Shown here: positions 54,469 to 64,000 of the stretch, piece by piece
Layout: each line of letters begins with the position of its first letter
Position numbering within the stretch: the stretch's first letter is position 1
Source of the DNA: Halioglobus japonicus
GTDB lineage: Bacteria; Pseudomonadota; Gammaproteobacteria; Pseudomonadales; Halieaceae
DNA length: 64,000 bases
Assembly: GCF_001983995.1 (NCBI RefSeq)
Contig: NZ_CP019450.1
Location: 2,666,001-2,730,000, forward strand
Direction of reading: 5' to 3'
The notes under the pieces: model-generated
Told to the model about the DNA's origin: nothing
Seen by the model: only the letters and a program-made list of their open reading frames with translations
Databases searched by the model: none
Translations under genes and position numbers: made by a program

Positions 54469-56481
54469 TGAAACGTATTGTCCTGGGTGTACTTGGCGTC
54501 ATAGTGCTCGCCGCTACCTGGCTGTGGCATACCTGGGATCAGCTCTCACTCCAACCCACGGCCAGTGAGTGGCAGCCATCGGCGGCGGCAGCGGCCGCAC
54601 AACAGCCCCAGCCGCGTGAATCCTGTCGTAATAACAACCCGCTGCGCCAGCCGTTCTTTGGCGACGTGCATGTGCACACCAGTGTGTCCTTCGACGCCCG
54701 TTCGCGCGATATGCTCGGTGATGTAGATAGCGCCTACCGCTTCGCCCGCGGGATGCGCGTGCAACTGGCTCCCTACGATGCAGCGGCAGAGGATGCCCGC
54801 TTTGCCCAGCTCCCCACAGCGCTCGATTTCGCTGCTGTTACCGACCACGCAGAGTGGGTGGGAGAAGTCTTTGCCTGCTCGCAACCAGAGCACCCCGCCT
54901 ACACCAGCGAAGCTTGCCGTGCTTACAGACAGAGACCTGAGAGCAATCCGGGCAGCGACGGCCCTTCCGTGGGTGGCGAAGACGCCGACCGGTTTCGCAA
55001 TATCATGGGCTTTGGGGATCGTAACACAGCGATTTGTGGCCCGGACAACCAGTGGTGCCGGGACGCGCTTAAGCAAGCCTGGGAGATTAATCAGGCGGTG
55101 ACAGAAGCCCATTACGATCGCAGTGCCGACTGTGAGTTCACTACATTTCACGGTTACGAATACAGTAACTCGGTCTCCATGAGCAAAGTGCACCGCAATA
55201 TTCTGTTTCGCAATGAGATTGTGCCGGAGTTGCCGGTGTCGTCCCTGGAAGAGCCGGATGTTGTGCGCCTTTGGGAAAAAATGGACACCCTGTGCAACCA
55301 GACCGACGGCGGATGTGAGGCTATATCCATACCCCACAACCCAAACGTCTCCAGCGGACGCATGTTTTATGTGCCTTACCGGGACGAGCCACTGTCCGAA
55401 CAGCAGCGCCTCGCCAGCCTGCGTGCCCGCATGGAGCCGGTGGTGGAAATGATGCAAATCAAGGGCGAATCGGAGTGCCGCCCGGGCATGTGGAATGTGG
55501 TGGGCGAAGATGAATGGTGTGATTTCGAAAAAATTCGCGGTCTGGATTGGCAGGCACCCGAGGATTGTGAAGACGGTTACTCCGCTGGCGCCATCATCGG
55601 GGTCAACTGTCAGTCGCGCCTCGACTTTGCGCGCTATGCGTTGTTGGAAGGTGTTGCAGAGGAGGCGCGCATCGGCGTCAATCCCTACCGGTTCGGCATG
55701 GCGGGCAGTACCGACACCCATAACGCACTGCCTGGCGCAGTGTCAGAGCAGGACTATCCCGGATGCTGCGGCGAGGGCGATGCCACCACCCTCTCGCGCC
55801 TGAACAATGCGCCCGGTTTTGCCGGCAAGCCGGTGACCTACCGCAATCCCGGTGGCCTGATGGGCGTATGGGCAGAGGAAAACAGTCGTGACTCGCTGTT
55901 TGATGCCATGCAGCGGCGTGAGGTTTTTGCCACCAGCGGGCCCGTATTGTGCCCCGCCTGTTTGCGGGCTGGGACCTGCCGGCATCCATCTGTGACAGTA
56001 GCCAGGCTGAGGCAGGCTATGCCGGCGGCGTGCCAATGGGAGCGGTACTGCCCGCGACAGCAAAACAGGACTCCCCCTGTTTGTCGCCAGTGCGGTCGCC
56101 GATCCCCGTAGCTATCCACTGCAACGACTGCAAGTCATTAAATTGTGGCGCGGCGCCGACGACGCATTTCACCAGGCCGTGTTCGACATTGCCGGTGGTG
56201 ATAATGACGCCAGCGTCGACCTCGACAGCTGCGCAACGACTGGCCGCGGCCATGCCGAGTTTTGTGAGACCTGGCGCGATCCGGATTTTGATCCTGCCCA
56301 GCCAGCCGTGTACTACACGCGTGTGCTGGAAAACCCCAGCTGTCGCTGGAGCTGGCAACAATGCCTGTCGCTGCCAGAAAGTGAGCGCCCCGAGGCCTGT
56401 TCTGACCCTGGCCTACCCAAGATCATCCAGGAGCGTGCCTGGACGTCACCCATCTGGTACCAGGGCGCGTCCGAAGAGTAG
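54468..56481 (+). pseudogene. exported DUF3604 protein, split by two frameshifts
   Basis: Starts at the ATG at 54468 (TGATG overlap with tetR) with a membrane/signal segment (IVLGVLGVIVLAATWLW). PHP-like metal motifs follow: FFGDVHVHTSVSFDA near 64 and DFAAVTDHAEWVGEV near 125. The frame breaks at REVFATSGP (CCC at 55941-55943) and again at GAVLP (CCC at 56051-56053); adding one C at each gives IVPRLFAGWDLP and then LFVASAVADPRSYPLQRLQVIKLW, continuing to GAS-EE at 56481 (~670 aa). Both breaks lie in short C-runs, so assembly error is likely. DUF3604 proteins are periplasmic and uncharacterised. Confidence 0.8.
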
Positions 56482-56608
56482 TCACGGGCGCGACATAAAC
56501 CGCCCGGTGGATCCCGGCACGGGTATCGCTGGCTGAACCGTTGAGGTTTGACCTGAACGCGAATACTCCATACCGTCTAATACGCTACCTGCACACGAGA
56601 TCCTGGCC

Positions 56609-57825
56609 ATGAACGACGATTTAAAACGGGCGTTTTCTCCCGCAAAACTCGGCAAACTCGAGCTGAAAAACCGTATTCTCAAGGCCGCTACCTACGAGGG
56701 GAAATCACCGGACGGTGTGCCGGGCGAACTGCTGCTGGATTTTCACAAGCAGATCGTCAGCGGCGGCACAGCGATGACCACCATTGGCTATTGCACGACC
56801 GAAGCCGACGGACGCATCAACGATCAGATGACGTGGATGGACGAGCAATTCAGGCCCCAGTACACCGACCTGATCGCCGAACTGAAGCGAACCGCTCCAG
56901 GCGTTGCGGTTTCAGGCCAGATGGCCCATTGCGGCAACTTCTCCAAAAACAGCAAGCTGCAGCGACTCAAGCGCCCCATGGGGCCCTCCCGCCAGCTCAA
57001 CATGCTCGGCATTTCTGCCGGCATGCCGTTTGCGGGTGCCATGAAAATAGCCGACATCGACTACCTGGTGCAGACCTACTACGACGCTGCAGCGTTTATG
57101 AAAAGCGTCGGTTTTGACGCCATCGAGATTCACTTCAGCCACGGCTACGGCCTGTCGCAGTTCATCAGCCCCAGAACCAATCGACGTACCGACGAATACG
57201 GCGGCTCCCTGGAAAATCGCATGCGCCTGCCCCTGCGGGCACTGGATGCAGTGCGCCGCGCGGTGGGCGACGATTTTCCCATACTGGGCAAAATGGGCAT
57301 GACCGACGGTGTTAAAGACGGCCTGCAGTTTGAAGAAGCCCTGGAAGTCGCCACCATGTTCGACAAAGCAGGCATCGATGCGTTGATTTGTTCAGGCGGC
57401 ACCAGCAGTTTCAATCCCATGGTGTATTTCCGCGGTGCCACCCTGGACAAAGGCATGCTGGAAGTAGAAACCAATCCGATCGCGCGGCTCGGCCTGAAAT
57501 ACTATGGCCCGCGCTTGTTCCGCTACTACCCGTACGAAGAAAACTTTTTCCTTGATAAGGCAAAGCAGATCCGAGACCGGGTCAACTGCCAGATGGTTTA
57601 CATTGGTGGCTGCACTGAACTCGACAGTGTGGCGACGATCATGCGTGAGGGCTTTGATTTTATCCAGATGGGAAGACCACTGGTGAAGGACCCTGCCTAT
57701 GTAAACAACGCCATGAGCAACCCGAATTACCGCAATAACTGCAGCCACTGCAACAAGTGCGCCTCACTGATCGAGGCCCCGGCGGTATTCGCTGTGTGGA
57801 AAACGACGCGGTGCAGGTGCAATAG
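56609..57825 (+). pseudogene. Old-Yellow-Enzyme-type NADH:flavin oxidoreductase, 3'-end frameshift
   Basis: FMN-dependent TIM-barrel oxidoreductase of ~405 aa. Family motifs: LGKLELKNRILKAATYEG, HFSHGYGLSQFISPRTNRRTDEYGGSLENRMR, ILGKMGMTDG, and YIGGCTELDS. It lacks the C-terminal FAD/NAD module of 2,4-dienoyl-CoA reductases but keeps NNCSHCNKC at ~375. The open frame runs on to 58123 as nonsense antisense to the next gene; adding one C in the run at 57777-57780 gives EAPGGIRCVENDAVQVQ and a stop at 57823-57825, which is the expected end. Confidence 0.82.
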
Positions 57826-57871
57826 CACGGCGGCGGAAGGGGCTGATCGCTACCCGCCACCGGCGGGAAAT

Positions 57872-58972
57872 TTATATCTCGATGACGGTACGAATGCCCC
57901 GGCCCGATTCCAGATCTGCAAAGCCTTCATTGACCTCGGACAGAGGCCGTCGCGCGGTAATCATGCTCGCCATATCCAAGTCGCCTTTGCGCCACAGGCG
58001 CAGCAGGCGTGGAATTTCAAACAGCGAGTTGGCCGAGCCCAGCAGACAGCCACACAACTTTTTTTCCAGCGCCTGAAACAACACCACATTGGGCAGTGTG
58101 AGATTTTCTTCCAGAGCGGGTGAACCGACAATTACAGTGGTGCCGCCCATGCGCGTGAGTAACACGCCCTGCTCCACCAGCGCCGCACTTCCCGCGGCCT
58201 CAAACACATAATCAACACCAATGCCGCCCGTCAGCGCCTGCACCAGGGCAGCCAGATCTTCCGTTTGCGGATCTATGACGTGGGTGGCCCCAAAATCCGC
58301 AGCCAGTGCCCGTCGCTCCGCCACGGGATCCGAGGCGATAATCACCGATGCTCCGGCAATTCTCGCCCCTTGAAGCGCCGCCATACCGACACCGCCGAGC
58401 CCGGTCACGAGACAGGTGGCGCCCGCCTCCACCTCCGCGGTGTTGAGAACAGCTCCCACACCGGTTTGCAGTGCACAGCCAATCACACAGGCGACATCCA
58501 GGGGAATGTCGTCGTCAATCCTAACCGCGCCAGTGGCCGGCAGCGTCACGTACTCTGCCAACGCACCAATGCCGCAGCCGCGCAGCACCGCCTGCCCTTG
58601 GCGACTCAATCCGCTCTCGCCGTCGGGCAGCAAACCGGACATGATGCTCATGGCATTGGTGCACAGGTGTTGCTGGTCGCGCTGGCAGTAATAGCAGTGG
58701 CCACAGGGCGCACAGGGTGTTAGTACCACGTGGTCGCCCGGCGCCAGGTGGGTGACGCCAGCGCCCACGGCTGACACAATGCCCGACGCCTCGTGCCCGG
58801 GAACCATAGGCCCCATCAACGGTGCCTTGCCAGTGACAAACCCGAGATCCGAGCTGCACAAGCCGCAGTATTTGATGTTGACCTGAACCTCGCCTGCACG
58901 GGGAGGAATCACCTCGAGATCATCGACGATCTCGATGGGCTGGCGTGCCGCACTGAGTATGGCTGCTTTCAA
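57872..58972 (-). CDS. Zn-dependent alcohol dehydrogenase (MDR family)
   Basis: 366 aa. Starts at TTG 58970-58972 with AAGGAG 6 nt upstream. Catalytic zinc ligands C39 (CGLCSSD) and H60-E61 (PGHE); structural zinc ligands C90, C93, C96 and C104 (PCGHCYYC...HLC); Rossmann loop TGLGGVGMAAL near 190, D215 region IIASDP favouring NAD. Last gene of an operon with the sulfotransferase (11 bp gap) and the DUF1214 protein. Would oxidise an alcohol; substrate unknown. Confidence 0.92.
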   Translation of the reverse strand: MKAAILSAARQPIEIVDDLEVIPPRAGEVQVNIKYCGLCSSDLGFVTGKAPLMGPMVPGHEASGIVSAVGAGVTHLAPGDHVVLTPCAPCGHCYYCQRDQQHLCTNAMSIMSGLLPDGESGLSRQGQAVLRGCGIGALAEYVTLPATGAVRIDDDIPLDVACVIGCALQTGVGAVLNTAEVEAGATCLVTGLGGVGMAALQGARIAGASVIIASDPVAERRALAADFGATHVIDPQTEDLAALVQALTGGIGVDYVFEAAGSAALVEQGVLLTRMGGTTVIVGSPALEENLTLPNVVLFQALEKKLCGCLLGSANSLFEIPRLLRLWRKGDLDMASMITARRPLSEVNEGFADLESGRGIRTVIEI

Positions 58973-58983
58973 GGTGAGCTCCT

Positions 58984-60147
58984 TCAGCCGCTGATCGGCC
59001 AGCGTGGGTCGTCGGCGTAGAAAGCAAACCGCTCCGCAATCATCTGGGCGCTAAGTCCGTAGTCCTGTAAGCGGTACTCGTGTTTACCGTGCTTGCCCTT
59101 GGGGTTATTGTCGACATGGGCTTGCATGGCATTGTGGCCAGCGTCGGACATGTGCAAGCTGAAGCTGTCGTATACCTTCTGCACCACGGCCATATTGTCA
59201 TCGACAAATTCTTGCTGGGAACAATCGATAAAACACTCGCTGGGCAGTTTGGCACGGCTGGCGAGGCCGCGTTCCAGCGACATCGCGTACCACTCCATAA
59301 CGCTGCGACCCATCTCGGCCATATCGATATGACTGTAATCGCCCAGGTACATGTCCAGCACGACTTTGTTGAGGCTGTTAATGGAGGGGATGACTTTCTG
59401 CGGATCGCGGTGACACCAGATGAAGCGCGCGTCAGGGAACACCTCAAGTATCTGTTCAATGCCAAACATATGGGCTGGCGCCTTTAACAGCCACTGCTGC
59501 CCCGGGTTGCGCCAGTTCAGCAGTTGCATCACTTTCTTCTGGAACGCGTACAGGGGTGTCAGGTCCTGTGCCAGCAACCAGCTGCGGTAGGGCTCGAGCA
59601 TAATTTCAAAGCCCAGCTGCACACCGTGAAACGCATAGGCGTGCAGGAGCACGCACTCTTCTGGCGTATCGGCATCCACATAGTGGATTTTGGCAAACTC
59701 TGAGTTGCGTGACTCTTCCAGAGCCTTGGCCAGGTAATCATAGCGAGGGTCTTTATCGCCTGGCGCACTGCCGGGCCAGGGATCCGGAAACTGCACTTCC
59801 CACTGCAGGGGCGAGCGATTTTCCGGTGCCACTTCCAGCAGATTGAGCAGCGCTGAAGTACCTGATCGCGGCAATCCGGTGACAAAAATCGGCGCATTGA
59901 TCTCCTGATCTTGCCAACCTTCCACCGTGTTCAGCGCATGCTCGAGTTTCAGTCGGGTGGCTATCTGGTAAACCACGCGCTCGTAACAGCGTTGACGCCC
60001 CTCCGGATCGCGCACGTGCTCATCGTAAGTAGCCAGCAGCGCATCGAGCCCCTCGCGGCTGAAGCCATCACCAAGATCGCTGAAGCCAGTTTGTTCATGT
60101 GCCGCCGCTATGGCGACTTGTGCCTCAAACAACGGGCCGTTAGTCAT
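58984..60147 (-). CDS. PAPS-type sulfotransferase family protein
   Basis: 387 aa from the ATG at 60145-60147, which overlaps the DUF1214 stop by 4 bp. PAPS loop FVTGLPRSGTSALLNLL (~88-104), and IWCHRDPQKVIPSINSL (~247) for the 3'-phosphate. The C-terminal NPKGKHGKHEYRLQDYGL matches the subfamily tail also seen in the gene at 51.2 kb. Transfers sulfate to an unknown small acceptor; the alcohol dehydrogenase and DUF1214 neighbours suggest the same hydroxylated compound. Confidence 0.9.
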   Translation of the reverse strand: MTNGPLFEAQVAIAAAHEQTGFSDLGDGFSREGLDALLATYDEHVRDPEGRQRCYERVVYQIATRLKLEHALNTVEGWQDQEINAPIFVTGLPRSGTSALLNLLEVAPENRSPLQWEVQFPDPWPGSAPGDKDPRYDYLAKALEESRNSEFAKIHYVDADTPEECVLLHAYAFHGVQLGFEIMLEPYRSWLLAQDLTPLYAFQKKVMQLLNWRNPGQQWLLKAPAHMFGIEQILEVFPDARFIWCHRDPQKVIPSINSLNKVVLDMYLGDYSHIDMAEMGRSVMEWYAMSLERGLASRAKLPSECFIDCSQQEFVDDNMAVVQKVYDSFSLHMSDAGHNAMQAHVDNNPKGKHGKHEYRLQDYGLSAQMIAERFAFYADDPRWPISG

Positions 60148-61240
60148 ACCAGATCTGCCTGCTTCATCACTTTTACGTCCAGCAGCGGATGGTGCTGGGC
60201 ACCAATCCAGCGCCAACACATGGTGCCGATATTATGTCCAGCTGTTTCCACCCAGTTGGGCAAACCGGGGTCGCGATGCGCAATCACCACCCGCACGCTG
60301 CCATCGGGCTCGTAGTGGGCAGTGTGCTTATTGAAATGAATCTGGTGATAGCGGTAATCCAGCGACTCCATCCACCAGTTGTCCAACTGGAAATTCCAGG
60401 TCTGGCACTCGGGAATCTCAGGCGCGGTAATCACCATGACCTCATCATCCGCCAGTTCCCAGGCGCTGTGAAAATAGAAAATATTGGGATCTCCGCCAAT
60501 CGACTGGCAGTAGTCCTGATCCGCAGGAGGCAGATCGTTCATTGTTGGCAGGAAACTCTCCGCCCAGTTTTCGAACATGGTGGCTGCACCGTGTACCCAC
60601 AGGCTGGCCCCCTGCAAACCGCGCACGAGTTTTTCGGGCGAAAGCGGCCGGGGACGGTCTTCCTCAGCGCCAATGCGCTCAATCTTGAGATCAGCAGCGA
60701 CTTCGTTGACGCGGTCCTGGAACGTCTGACGCACGGTAATGGAATTTGAATCCTCGCCCATGGGCAGCCAGTTACCTGGCTTTTCGGTGCGACTGATAAT
60801 GATTTCAAAGCTTCCATCGTCAGCTATTTCAAGCTCGCGATGATCGATATGCCCGGTGACTTCCATGGTGCCACCAGAACCGTACTTGTTGATGATGGAG
60901 CTGATACCGAGGTAGTTGACTGTATTGCGCTTGCCGGTGATGCGGTAGTCAAACTCGGAGCGAATAGCGGCGCTTTCATAGCGATTGTCAGGATTATCCG
61001 CTCCCAGCTTAATCGTTTCGTGGGCGCCACAGCGCAGCACCGGGAACATGGGATCGGAGAACTCAAGATAACTCTCCAGGCCACCGCGCAACAGGCGTGT
61101 CAGATAGCGATACCCCTCTGCCTGGTTGAAAGCGTCCCCGGGGCTTTCTCGCTACGAATAATTCTGCCCGCTTCTTTCAGGGAGTCACAAAACTCGTCCC
61201 AGGCGGATCCATCGAGGATCTTCTGTTCGGCATCTGACAT
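60144..61240 (-). pseudogene. DUF1214 family protein, split by one frameshift near its N-terminus
   Basis: True start is the ATG at 61238-61240 with GGAGCGAG upstream: MSDAEQKILDGSAWDEFCDSL. After SEKAPG the frame breaks in the CCCC/GGGG run at 61136-61143; one added base gives DAFNQAEGYRYLTRLLRGGLE, which joins the 60144-61091 ORF. The C-terminal part has the DUF1214 features YFHSAWELADDEVMVI and WNFQLDNWWMESLDYRY, HIDHRELEI earlier. About 365 aa in total. Such proteins often accompany steroid or fatty-acid sulfotransferase clusters; function unknown. First gene of a three-gene operon. Confidence 0.82.
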
Positions 61241-61420
61241 AACTCGCTCCTATGTGTGTAATTATTAGTCTTGGGGCATGTTAGCTAATTCCTGATGCTG
61301 GCGCGCGGCAGGAACTAACGCTAGAGTCGATTGGTATAAGAATCTGATCGGGGAGAAATGGGTGTCGCTGTTATGCTGACACCAACAACAATGGCATCCC
61401 TTGAACCGCGAGAAAACACC

Positions 61421-61831
61421 ATGGCCGAAGAAAATCACCTGGCTGTCCAGGCCAACATGAAATCGATCAAGTACGCCTCTGAGGGCAATAAAGAGGGCTG
61501 GTTGGCGCTCTATGCAGACGACGCCCTGGTCCAGGATCCCGTAGGCGTATCCCCGATGGACCCGTCCGGTGAAGGGCATCAGGGCAAAGCTGCCATTGAG
61601 GCATTCTGGGACAATGTTATCGGACCATCGAATATCGAAATCACAGTCAACAAACGCTGGTTGAGCGGGCCAAACTGCGTCTGCGTGGCCCAGGTCGCAC
61701 GCAACGATCTGGGCAATGGCAAATTTTCCGACTGCGATATGCTGGCCGTCTACGTGGTCAATGACGAGGGGCTGATTACCAGTATGAAGGCCCACTGGGA
61801 CTTCGACGCACTGATAGCACAGCTCAGCTAG
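61421..61831 (+). CDS. NTF2/SnoaL-like (ketosteroid-isomerase fold) protein
   Basis: 136 aa from the ATG at 61421; the frame is open 21 codons upstream, but conserved sequence starts at MAEENHLAVQANMKSI. The cone-shaped NTF2 fold pattern is seen: NKEGWLALYADDALVQDPVG, HQGKAAIEAFWDNVIGP, and ITSMKAHWDFDAL. D/H residues resemble limonene-epoxide hydrolase/steroid-isomerase relatives, but the activity is not decided. Its stop overlaps the convergent ggt stop by 4 bp. Confidence 0.82.
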   Translation: MAEENHLAVQANMKSIKYASEGNKEGWLALYADDALVQDPVGVSPMDPSGEGHQGKAAIEAFWDNVIGPSNIEITVNKRWLSGPNCVCVAQVARNDLGNGKFSDCDMLAVYVVNDEGLITSMKAHWDFDALIAQLS

Positions 61832-63555
61832 GGCGCGATCGAACCCACCGTTCCCTCACGGCGCGGATCCGCCGCGCCGATCAACGCGCCCTGCTCCAGC
61901 AGGATCAGGTGAACACCGGAGTTTTCACCCTGGCGTTCTTCCACCGTATAACCGCGTTGCTTGAGCACGCCGGCCAGTTTCTTACCCTGCTCGAGCGCAA
62001 CTTCTACCCGCACCCGATTGCCCCGGGCAATGATATTGGGATAGGCCACCGCCTCTTCCGGCGAGAGGCCCCAGTCAAGAATCGCCACCATGGACTTGAA
62101 CACATAGGCCGGGATGGAATTCCCGCCCGGTGAGCCGGTAACCATTTTCAACTGGCCCGCGGCGTCAAACACCATAATCGGCGACATCGATGAACGAGGC
62201 CGTTTACCGGGGGCTATCGCGTTGGCCTGGGGTAGCGCATCCGGCTCGTAGGCGCGCGCGAAGTCGGTCAGCTGGTTATTGAGCAGAAAGCCCGCAGCCC
62301 ATCGGGAGGAGCCGAAAGGCGCTTCAACCGTCGCCGTCATGGACACCGCATTGCCTTCTCCATCAACGATCGACAAGTGCGTGGTTCCTGCCACTTCATC
62401 GGTGGTGTCGGCGCTCCAGGTCAGCGCCAGACCATCGTCATCATAGGCTTGCGGATCACCATGGCTTACAGGGGCATCCGGTGCAAAGCGCTGCCCGGCT
62501 CGGGCCTGCAAATAGCCTGCGCTCAGCAGGCCTTGAATCGGCACGTCGACAAAATCAGGGTCGCCAAAAAAATGATCGCGATCGGCGTAGGCCAGGCGCT
62601 GGGCATCGACAAACGCCGCGAGCTTGTCATCTGTACTGGCGTCGGCCGCCACCAAGTGGTTGTAAAGCGCCATCATCATCATGGGCGCCACCGCAGAGGA
62701 CGGCGGCGTGGCACCGCACAGCGTTAATGTACGAAACGGAATACAGGTGACAGGGCGCTCTCGCGTACTGTAAGCGGCAATATCTTCGAGACTCAGCGTG
62801 CCCGGGTTAGGCTCCAGCCGCGCCCCCGCGACCATGGCCTCGGCAATAGCGCCGTGATAAAACGCCTTGCTGCCATTACGCGCTATCGCTTTGAGGGTTG
62901 CAGCATACGCAGGGTTGTCACGCACCTCACCGGCCTGCAGTGGCTTACCTTCCGGGAAGAAGTATTCGGCGGCGCCGGGATTCTCATCCAGACCCGATAC
63001 AGGTGCTATCCTCGGCAGAAAGCCAGCCAGGCGCGGCGAAACCTCAAAGCCCTTCTCTGCCAGACTGATAGCCGGCTCGAACAGCGTTTCCCAGGGCAGG
63101 TTGCCATGCTTGCGATGCGTATCTTCGTAAAGCTTGATCGCTCCCGGTACGCCTACGGCCTGCCCGCTTTGCCAGGCATCGAGAAATCCGAGGGCTTTGC
63201 CATCGCGCATAAACATGTCGACACTCACGCCGGCAGGCGCGGTTTCCCGGCCGTCATGAAACAGCGTTTCACCGCTATCGCGCTCATAAACCACCATGAA
63301 CGCCCCACCGCCAATACCCGAGCTTTGCGGTTCGACCAGTCCGAGTACAGCGTGCGCGGCTATCGCCGCATCGACCGCATGACCACCCTCTTCGAGCATC
63401 TGCATGGCGGCGGCCGTTGCATGCGGGTTGGCGGTCGTCGCCATGGCACCGTAGGCCCAGGGGGCAGGCTTGATTTCATCCGTGTGACGGGAACCGGAAC
63501 AAGCACTGGTGGTGAAAACCACGAGCGCACCGACCACTGCGATGAGCTTTTGCAT
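61828..63555 (-). CDS. ggt: gamma-glutamyltransferase, lipoprotein
   Basis: 575 aa, the normal GGT proenzyme length. An N-terminal lipoprotein-like signal ends TSAC (C19). Family blocks: VDAAIAAHAVLGLVEPQSSGIGGGAFMVVY, then DEVAGTTHLSIVDGEGNAVSMT, where T391 is the autoprocessing and catalytic threonine, and PGGNSIPAYVFKSMVAILDWG. Transfers or hydrolyses the gamma-glutamyl group of glutathione in the periplasm. Single gene, transcribed away from the sulfotransferase at the window end. Confidence 0.93.
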   Translation of the reverse strand: MQKLIAVVGALVVFTTSACSGSRHTDEIKPAPWAYGAMATTANPHATAAAMQMLEEGGHAVDAAIAAHAVLGLVEPQSSGIGGGAFMVVYERDSGETLFHDGRETAPAGVSVDMFMRDGKALGFLDAWQSGQAVGVPGAIKLYEDTHRKHGNLPWETLFEPAISLAEKGFEVSPRLAGFLPRIAPVSGLDENPGAAEYFFPEGKPLQAGEVRDNPAYAATLKAIARNGSKAFYHGAIAEAMVAGARLEPNPGTLSLEDIAAYSTRERPVTCIPFRTLTLCGATPPSSAVAPMMMMALYNHLVAADASTDDKLAAFVDAQRLAYADRDHFFGDPDFVDVPIQGLLSAGYLQARAGQRFAPDAPVSHGDPQAYDDDGLALTWSADTTDEVAGTTHLSIVDGEGNAVSMTATVEAPFGSSRWAAGFLLNNQLTDFARAYEPDALPQANAIAPGKRPRSSMSPIMVFDAAGQLKMVTGSPGGNSIPAYVFKSMVAILDWGLSPEEAVAYPNIIARGNRVRVEVALEQGKKLAGVLKQRGYTVEERQGENSGVHLILLEQGALIGAADPRREGTVGSIAP

Positions 63556-63662
63556 GACTATCCTTGCTGAAACAGGCGAGGCCCACAGTTATACACGCAA
63601 GCGCCGGCTAATGAAATACAGCACAGCCCACGCGGCAGCGTCCCGGCTAGGTTTTGCGATGC

Positions 63663-63668
63663 TATACT
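63663..63668 (+). promoter_or_regulatory. extended -10 (TGC-TATACT) upstream of the last gene
   Basis: TATACT preceded by TGC, 37 bp before the sulfotransferase ATG; no -35 match at the proper distance. Sequence match only. Confidence 0.3.
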
Positions 63669-63705
63669 CGCGCCCAATCAATTTTACGAAAGAACCGAGC
63701 CTTAC

Positions 63706-64000
63706 ATGGGAAACATTGTCTGGATGGCCTCCTATCCCAAATCGGGAAATACCTGGGTGCGCGCCTTCCTGCACAACTATATTCACGATGGGGACGTCCC
63801 GTCGGATATCAACCAGCTAAACGATTTCTTTGCCAATGAATCCAATGTGAGCTGGTATCAGCCCCTGAGCAAGGAGCCCCTGGAAAACCTCGATCGGCAG
63901 GCCATTTGCCGCATGCGCCCTCTCGTGCAGAAACGCATAGCCAGCCGACGCGCCGGTACCAGCATGGTGAAGACCCATAACTTTCTCGGCGCTTATGAAG
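63706..64000 (+). CDS. sulfotransferase domain protein, 3' end cut by window edge
   Basis: 98 codons visible from the ATG at 63706. The PAPS loop is near the very N-terminus: WMASYPKSGNTWVRAFL (6-22), and VKTHNFLG near 88 is the next conserved strand. This K-S-G-N-T-W form belongs to the eukaryote-like SULT-type branch and differs from the two other sulfotransferases in the window (P-R-S-G-T). Incomplete, so length and acceptor cannot be judged. Confidence 0.85.
   Translation, partial: MGNIVWMASYPKSGNTWVRAFLHNYIHDGDVPSDINQLNDFFANESNVSWYQPLSKEPLENLDRQAICRMRPLVQKRIASRRAGTSMVKTHNFLGAYE

Noticed and set aside
54546..55721. Long minus-strand ORF (391 codons) opposite the DUF3604 gene
   Set aside because: Sequence is a low-complexity His/Val/Gly-rich antisense shadow; the plus strand has conserved DUF3604 motifs and a signal segment.
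57826..58123. C-terminal extension of the flavin oxidoreductase ORF
   Set aside because: Antisense to the alcohol dehydrogenase and appears only after a frameshift; the corrected frame stops at 57825.
1..64000. CRISPR arrays, tRNA or rRNA genes
   Set aside because: No regularly spaced repeats and no cloverleaf or rRNA-like sequence was recognised; a tRNAscan/Infernal run would be decisive.

Overview
The window looks like chromosome from a marine-type gammaproteobacterium. Halieaceae, Spongiibacteraceae or a neighbouring Cellvibrionales-like lineage is an inference from gene content (paired sulfatases and sulfotransferases, DUF1214 and DUF3604 proteins, flavin oxidoreductase, SDR and TetR modules), not from a marker gene. 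No rRNA, tRNA or CRISPR array was seen. By eye the first ~44 kb is of lower and more mixed GC than the last ~20 kb.

Region 1 (1-28.5 kb) is a defence island. On the minus strand runs a type-1 BREX operon: a small excisionase-like HTH gene, brxA, brxB, brxC, pglX and a pglZ cut by the window edge. Inserted between brxC and pglX, with 4-bp and 1-bp start/stop overlaps, is a two-gene module: a compact AAA ATPase and a small PD-(D/E)XK-like protein. Next, on the plus strand, is a Tn7-like transposition operon (tnsA, a tnsB that appears split in two ORFs, tnsC, tniQ). A minus-strand stretch follows: a metallophosphoesterase, an orphan MbcA/ParS-like antitoxin domain, a HEPN-like protein and a conserved unknown. 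Then comes a four-gene SMC operon of the Wadjet/MksBEFG class in the unusual order SMC-KITE-kleisin-TOPRIM. Its last gene runs head-on into the N-terminal stub of what looks like a reverse transcriptase, a probable deletion junction.

Region 2 (28.5-44.6 kb) holds about 1.1 kb of non-coding sequence with palindromes, then a secreted FGly sulfatase, an AspT-type transporter, a DUF5993-DsbB-like pair, a DUF11-repeat surface protein, a frameshifted exported Gly/Tyr-rich protein, a lipoprotein amidohydrolase, a second secreted sulfatase, and a truncated alpha/beta-hydrolase fragment that may mark the edge of inserted DNA.

Region 3 (44.6-64 kb) looks like core or lineage-specific metabolism: HdeD-like membrane protein, YegS-type lipid kinase, a DsbB-like protein, RsuA-type pseudouridine synthase and an LLM flavin oxidoreductase. 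A minus-strand operon (VOC protein, sulfotransferase, metallo-beta-lactamase-fold hydrolase, acyl-CoA carboxylase beta subunit) diverges from SDR-tetR-DUF3604 across a clean 9-9-9 palindrome that is the best operator candidate in the window. After it come a flavin oxidoreductase, an operon of DUF1214 protein, sulfotransferase and Zn-alcohol dehydrogenase, an NTF2-like protein, gamma-glutamyltransferase and a third sulfotransferase cut by the edge. Sulfate-ester making and breaking recurs throughout regions 2 and 3.

Quality note: four genes between 39.7 and 61.3 kb are broken by five single-base deletions, each in or beside a short G/C run and each repaired by adding back one base. Recurrent sequencing error is the simplest explanation; these genes should not be treated as true pseudogenes without checking.
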